A DNA stretch of 44,572 nt, taken from NCBI GenBank assembly GCA_945860125.1, contig CAMAPQ010000014.1:1-44572 (forward strand), in the 5' to 3' direction. Shown piece after piece: positions 44,532 to 44,572 of the stretch. The position numbers and the translations under genes are program-made. This DNA is from Klebsiella pneumoniae (GTDB lineage Bacteria > Pseudomonadota > Gammaproteobacteria > Pseudomonadales > CAMAPQ01). The stretch's first letter is position 1; every line of letters starts with the position of its first letter. The notes under the pieces are model-generated. The model searched no databases. It was not told the DNA's origin and was given only the letters and a program-made list of their open reading frames with translations.

Positions 44532-44572
44532 ATGGAAAAGGCTGAAAAAATTAGGCTTTTAGAAAAAAAAGT
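44532..44572 (+). CDS. Possible gene start cut by the window edge
   Basis: ATG begins an open frame MEKAEKIRLLEKK that runs off the end. AGGA lies about nine bases upstream. Only 13 residues are visible, so no identity can be given. Confidence 0.35.
   Translation, partial: MEKAEKIRLLEKK

Overview
The window is a 44.6 kb chromosomal segment of an AT-rich gammaproteobacterium. This rests on an Escherichia-type SpeD next to OsmC/YhfA and Crp, an ntrB-ntrC pair, DUF2333, DsbD, xseB-ispA-dxs, and the trxB-aat-bpt-infA / clpA-clpS / cspD neighbourhood. I cannot place it to genus. Core genes are AT-rich. Several accessory genes (the di-haem cytochrome, the DUF2157 block and the large lipoprotein) look visibly more G/C-rich, and that middle third also holds most of the mobile-element traces.

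Layout. 1-330: the tail of an IS630-like transposase and an unrecognised small ORF. 346-5.0k: OmpA-like lipoprotein, DUF1289 protein, osmC-speD on the minus strand, crp on the plus strand, DUF2333 protein. 5.2-10.7k: dsbD, a DUF4124 protein, an ERIC element, then ntrB and ntrC overlapping by 8 bp. 10.7-14.3k: a 1220-residue exported protein joining a YVTN propeller, two CxxCH haem sites and two fucolectin-like domains. 14.5-17.95k: a three-gene membrane block (DUF2157, DUF4401, GDYXXLXY) and a wrecked PD-(D/E)XK transposase gene, bracketed by a 27-bp direct repeat. 18.0-26.6k: a 7TM-DISM histidine-kinase-like protein that has lost its phospho-acceptor His, a PAS-GGDEF-EAL protein with a degenerate GGDEF site, a large lipoprotein and an outer-membrane barrel. 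Three copies of a 103-bp hairpin MITE are scattered among these last genes, with a dRS3-like palindrome. 26.7-33.7k: FadH-type dienoyl-CoA reductase with a 12-bp tandem repeat in its 5' coding end, an unknown 364-residue protein, an RND/MMPL exporter, a type IV pilin and a small membrane protein. 34-37.1k: xseB-ispA-dxs (isoprenoid precursors). 37.4k: tRNA-Glu(UUC) with a readable promoter. 37.7-44.3k: trxB, aat, bpt, infA, clpA, clpS and cspD.

How the genes work together. Aat and Bpt add Leu/Phe to the N-termini of proteins, ClpS recognises these N-degrons and ClpA unfolds the substrates for ClpP (not in the window), so the targeting half of the N-degron pathway is complete here. NtrB/NtrC control nitrogen-responsive sigma-54 promoters. 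IspA and Dxs supply the start and the prenyl-chain steps of the MEP/isoprenoid route. DsbD carries reductant from cytoplasmic thioredoxin across the membrane, and TrxB keeps that thioredoxin reduced.

No CRISPR array, phage module or clear defence system was seen. The most unusual items are the ERIC element upstream of ntrB, the MITE family (one copy supplies the stop codon of the EAL gene), the direct-repeat-bounded DUF2157 island, the pseudo-histidine kinase, and the haem/propeller/lectin fusion.
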